From Methylobacter sp. (GTDB lineage: Bacteria > Pseudomonadota > Gammaproteobacteria > Methylococcales > Methylomonadaceae), in assembly GCA_030653175.1 (NCBI GenBank), contig JAURZV010000051.1:1-56805 (forward strand): a DNA stretch of 56,805 nt, written 5' to 3'. The notes below the pieces were generated by a model, which saw only the letters and a program-made list of their open reading frames with translations, was not told where the DNA came from and did no database searches. The position numbers and the translations under genes are program-made. Of this stretch, positions 55,310 through 56,805 are shown piece by piece. Position 1 is the stretch's first letter. Every line of letters begins with the position of its first letter.

Positions 55310-55948
55310 ATGGACGCACTTGATCAAATATCAACAACCCTGGCCTTAACAATGGGGTTGGCGTGGGCCAGCGGCATTAACCTGTACGCGACGCTGTTCA
55401 CGCTGGGTTACCTTGCCAATACCGGAAATATCGATCTGCCGCCGGATTTGCAAATAGTCGCTAACCCGATGGTCATGGGCGCGGCAGGTGTCATGTATCT
55501 TATCGAATTTTTTGCCGATAAAATGCCGGGCGTCGATACCGGCTGGGATACGATACATACCTTTATCCGTATTCCGGCAGGAGCCATGCTCGCGGCCGGA
55601 GCGGTTGGAGACTTGAATCCTGTCGTTGAATTAGCCGCAGCCATTATGGGCGGCGGCCTGGCCGCAGGGTCGCATGCGACCAAAGCCGGAAGCCGGGTGT
55701 TGATCAATACATCCCCGGAACCCTTTAGCAACTGGATTGCATCGATCAGCGAGGATGTCGTCGTGATAGCCGGCGTTTGGGCATGCATCAATCATCCGAT
55801 ACTGTTTTTAATAGCGCTGGCGGGCTTTATCCTGCTGATGATCTGGCTGTTGCCGCGGATATGGGTGGGCGTGAAAAAAGTCTTTAGTTCTATTATTAAC
55901 CTGTTCAGGAACGAAAACACCCCGACCGGCCAAAATCCGCCCCAATAA
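55310..55948 (+). CDS. DUF4126 membrane protein
   Basis: A 212-residue inner-membrane protein with several hydrophobic helices. The family pattern is ALTMGLAWASGINLYAT, FFADKMPGVDTGWDTIHTF and the Gly-rich GGGLAAGSHATKAGSR. Function unknown. It diverges from hslV and is followed by two tRNA genes. Confidence 0.85.
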   Translation: MDALDQISTTLALTMGLAWASGINLYATLFTLGYLANTGNIDLPPDLQIVANPMVMGAAGVMYLIEFFADKMPGVDTGWDTIHTFIRIPAGAMLAAGAVGDLNPVVELAAAIMGGGLAAGSHATKAGSRVLINTSPEPFSNWIASISEDVVVIAGVWACINHPILFLIALAGFILLMIWLLPRIWVGVKKVFSSIINLFRNENTPTGQNPPQ

Positions 55949-55961
55949 AAAACATTATTTA

Positions 55962-55990
55962 TTGACTGTCGGCACATAATCGAGTCTAAT
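55962..55990 (+). promoter_or_regulatory. Sigma-70 promoter for the tRNA-Phe pair
   Basis: TTGACT (55962-55967), a 17-base spacer and TCTAAT (55985-55990). GGCGCTC directly after the -10 box is the GC-rich discriminator typical of stringently controlled stable-RNA promoters. Expected start about 20 bases or less before the first tRNA. Confidence 0.75.
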
Positions 55991-56009
55991 GGCGCTCTTT
56001 TGTAGTTCC

Positions 56010-56085
<76 letters not shown>

Positions 56086-56113
56086 CTGCAAAAAATCAGT
56101 AACACCTCAAAAT

Positions 56114-56189
<76 letters not shown>

Positions 56190-56198
56190 TGAATTCCA

Positions 56199-56228
56199 AA
56201 GGCTCCGATCTGATCGGGGCCTTTTTTA
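56199..56228 (+). terminator. Intrinsic terminator after the tRNA pair
   Basis: GGCTCCGATC-TG-ATCGGGGCC stem followed directly by a run of six T's. Classic Rho-independent form. Confidence 0.85.
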
Positions 56229-56229
56229 T

Positions 56230-56665
56230 TTGTGCCCGCTGGTCCATGGCTGGTCCGAGCTGCGTCTAGCTCACTCCTGTTCAGGCATTATCGTTGTGTG
56301 CCAAACTCTCATTCTTCGCGTAAAACGGCAATGTGCCGCAGATCAACCATCGTGCGCGACGCGGCGGGAAGAAATTGTTCATTTTTCATCAGGCTAGGTT
56401 TTACGGCCACCAAAATTGCTACTTTTGGGTTCATTTCCGGTTTTCGTCAGGCAACTTCAGTCCACCCGATAGCCTTTCGGGACAAAATTTGCATGCTGTT
56501 TAACATTTGATGAGAGCTGCGTAAACAAGTAGGCAGAAGGTCTTAGTGCCATGATCGCTTGGGCGGTTTGAAAGTGGTAATCGAATTTATCCAGACTTTT
56601 CAACTGCAAGCCTATGAGGATGTACGGTATAATCCCCTCCAAATTCTACTAATCAGCACTCATCA
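56230..56665. other. Gap between tRNA terminator and yciO
   Basis: No gene supported. Two small frames (plus 56232-56510, minus 56457-56642) lack ribosome binding sites and protein-like composition. The yciO promoter is expected near the right end. Confidence 0.5.
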
Positions 56666-56805
56666 ATGGCTCAATTTTTTGAAATACACCCGGAGAGTCC
56701 GCAGCTGCGCTTGATACATCGTGCCGTGGAAATAATCCGTAAAGGTGGCGTTATCGTTTACCCGACTGATTCATCTTATGCGATTGCCTGTCATATAGGC
56801 GATAA
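56666..56805 (+). CDS. yciO: YciO/Sua5-YrdC family protein, 5' part only
   Basis: The first 46 codons of a YrdC-domain protein. MAQFFEIHPESPQLRLIHRA and then GGVIVYPTDSSYAIAC match the YciO branch closely; YciO is related to the threonylcarbamoyl-AMP synthase that acts in tRNA t6A synthesis. KGGVIVYPTDS is the nucleotide-binding signature start. The gene runs off the window. Confidence 0.88.
   Translation, partial: MAQFFEIHPESPQLRLIHRAVEIIRKGGVIVYPTDSSYAIACHIGD

Overview
The window is chromosomal DNA of a gammaproteobacterium. It holds about 60 recognisable genes, nearly all housekeeping genes in orders typical of that class: pilB-pilC-pilD-coaE-zapD-yacG, valS-holC-pepA, lptF-lptG, cmoA-cmoB, rpoZ-spoT-ridA-recG-ubiC and hslV-hslU-DUF971-ubiE-ubiJ-ubiB. 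A linked zwf-edd-eda set, an Azotobacter-type 7Fe ferredoxin and a very high load of palindromic intergenic repeats suggest a type I methanotroph (Methylococcales, Methylobacter/Methylomonas-like). That placement is an inference, because no methane or methanol oxidation gene lies in the window.

Layout. 1-2.1 kb: repeat-rich, gene-poor DNA with one small secreted Cys-rich protein, one small membrane protein and coding-like fragments. 2.1-7.7 kb: central carbon metabolism (zwf, edd, eda, gltA). 7.9-12 kb: small accessory genes (esterase, GFA-like protein, DUF3301, zinc-ribbon membrane protein, fdxA, TPR protein, CYTH phosphatase). 12.1-17.7 kb: type IV pilus assembly and prepilin peptidase with coaE, zapD and yacG. 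17.8-23.3 kb: valS, a PemK-type toxin-antitoxin pair, holC and pepA. 23.7-32.3 kb: a block that separates pepA from lptF, with a HAD phosphatase, a brnT-brnA toxin-antitoxin pair bracketed by inverted repeat elements, and a complete arn operon (L-Ara4N modification of lipid A) in which arnA is split into two genes. 32.6-34.9 kb: lptF-lptG (LPS export). 35-40.8 kb: gamma carbonic anhydrase, aroE, hemB, an MlaC-like protein, cmoA and cmoB. 40.9-41.4 kb: a frameshifted RAYT (REP-associated transposase) between inverted REP copies. 41.5-48.3 kb: ubiC, recG, ridA, spoT, rpoZ, pgk. 48.4-55.9 kb: thioredoxin-like protein, ubiquinone genes, DUF971, hslUV, DUF4126. 56.0-56.8 kb: two tandem tRNA-Phe genes and the start of yciO.

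The most interesting layer is the repeats. Several families start with GTAG or GGAG followed by a hairpin, the format that RAYT transposases recognise. Copies are not confined to intergenic DNA. They lie in frame inside valS (twice), cmoB and pilD. They form the 3' end of lptF together with the ribosome binding site of lptG. One family supplies the TAG stop codon of three genes and ends a fourth out of frame. Two inverted copies enclose the brnTA cassette. No CRISPR array, prophage or complete insertion sequence was seen.

Functionally, zwf-edd-eda convert glucose-6-phosphate to pyruvate and glyceraldehyde-3-phosphate, and gltA feeds the TCA cycle. The arn operon modifies lipid A, which LptF/LptG help deliver to the outer membrane. 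ubiC, ubiB, ubiE and ubiJ all serve ubiquinone synthesis.
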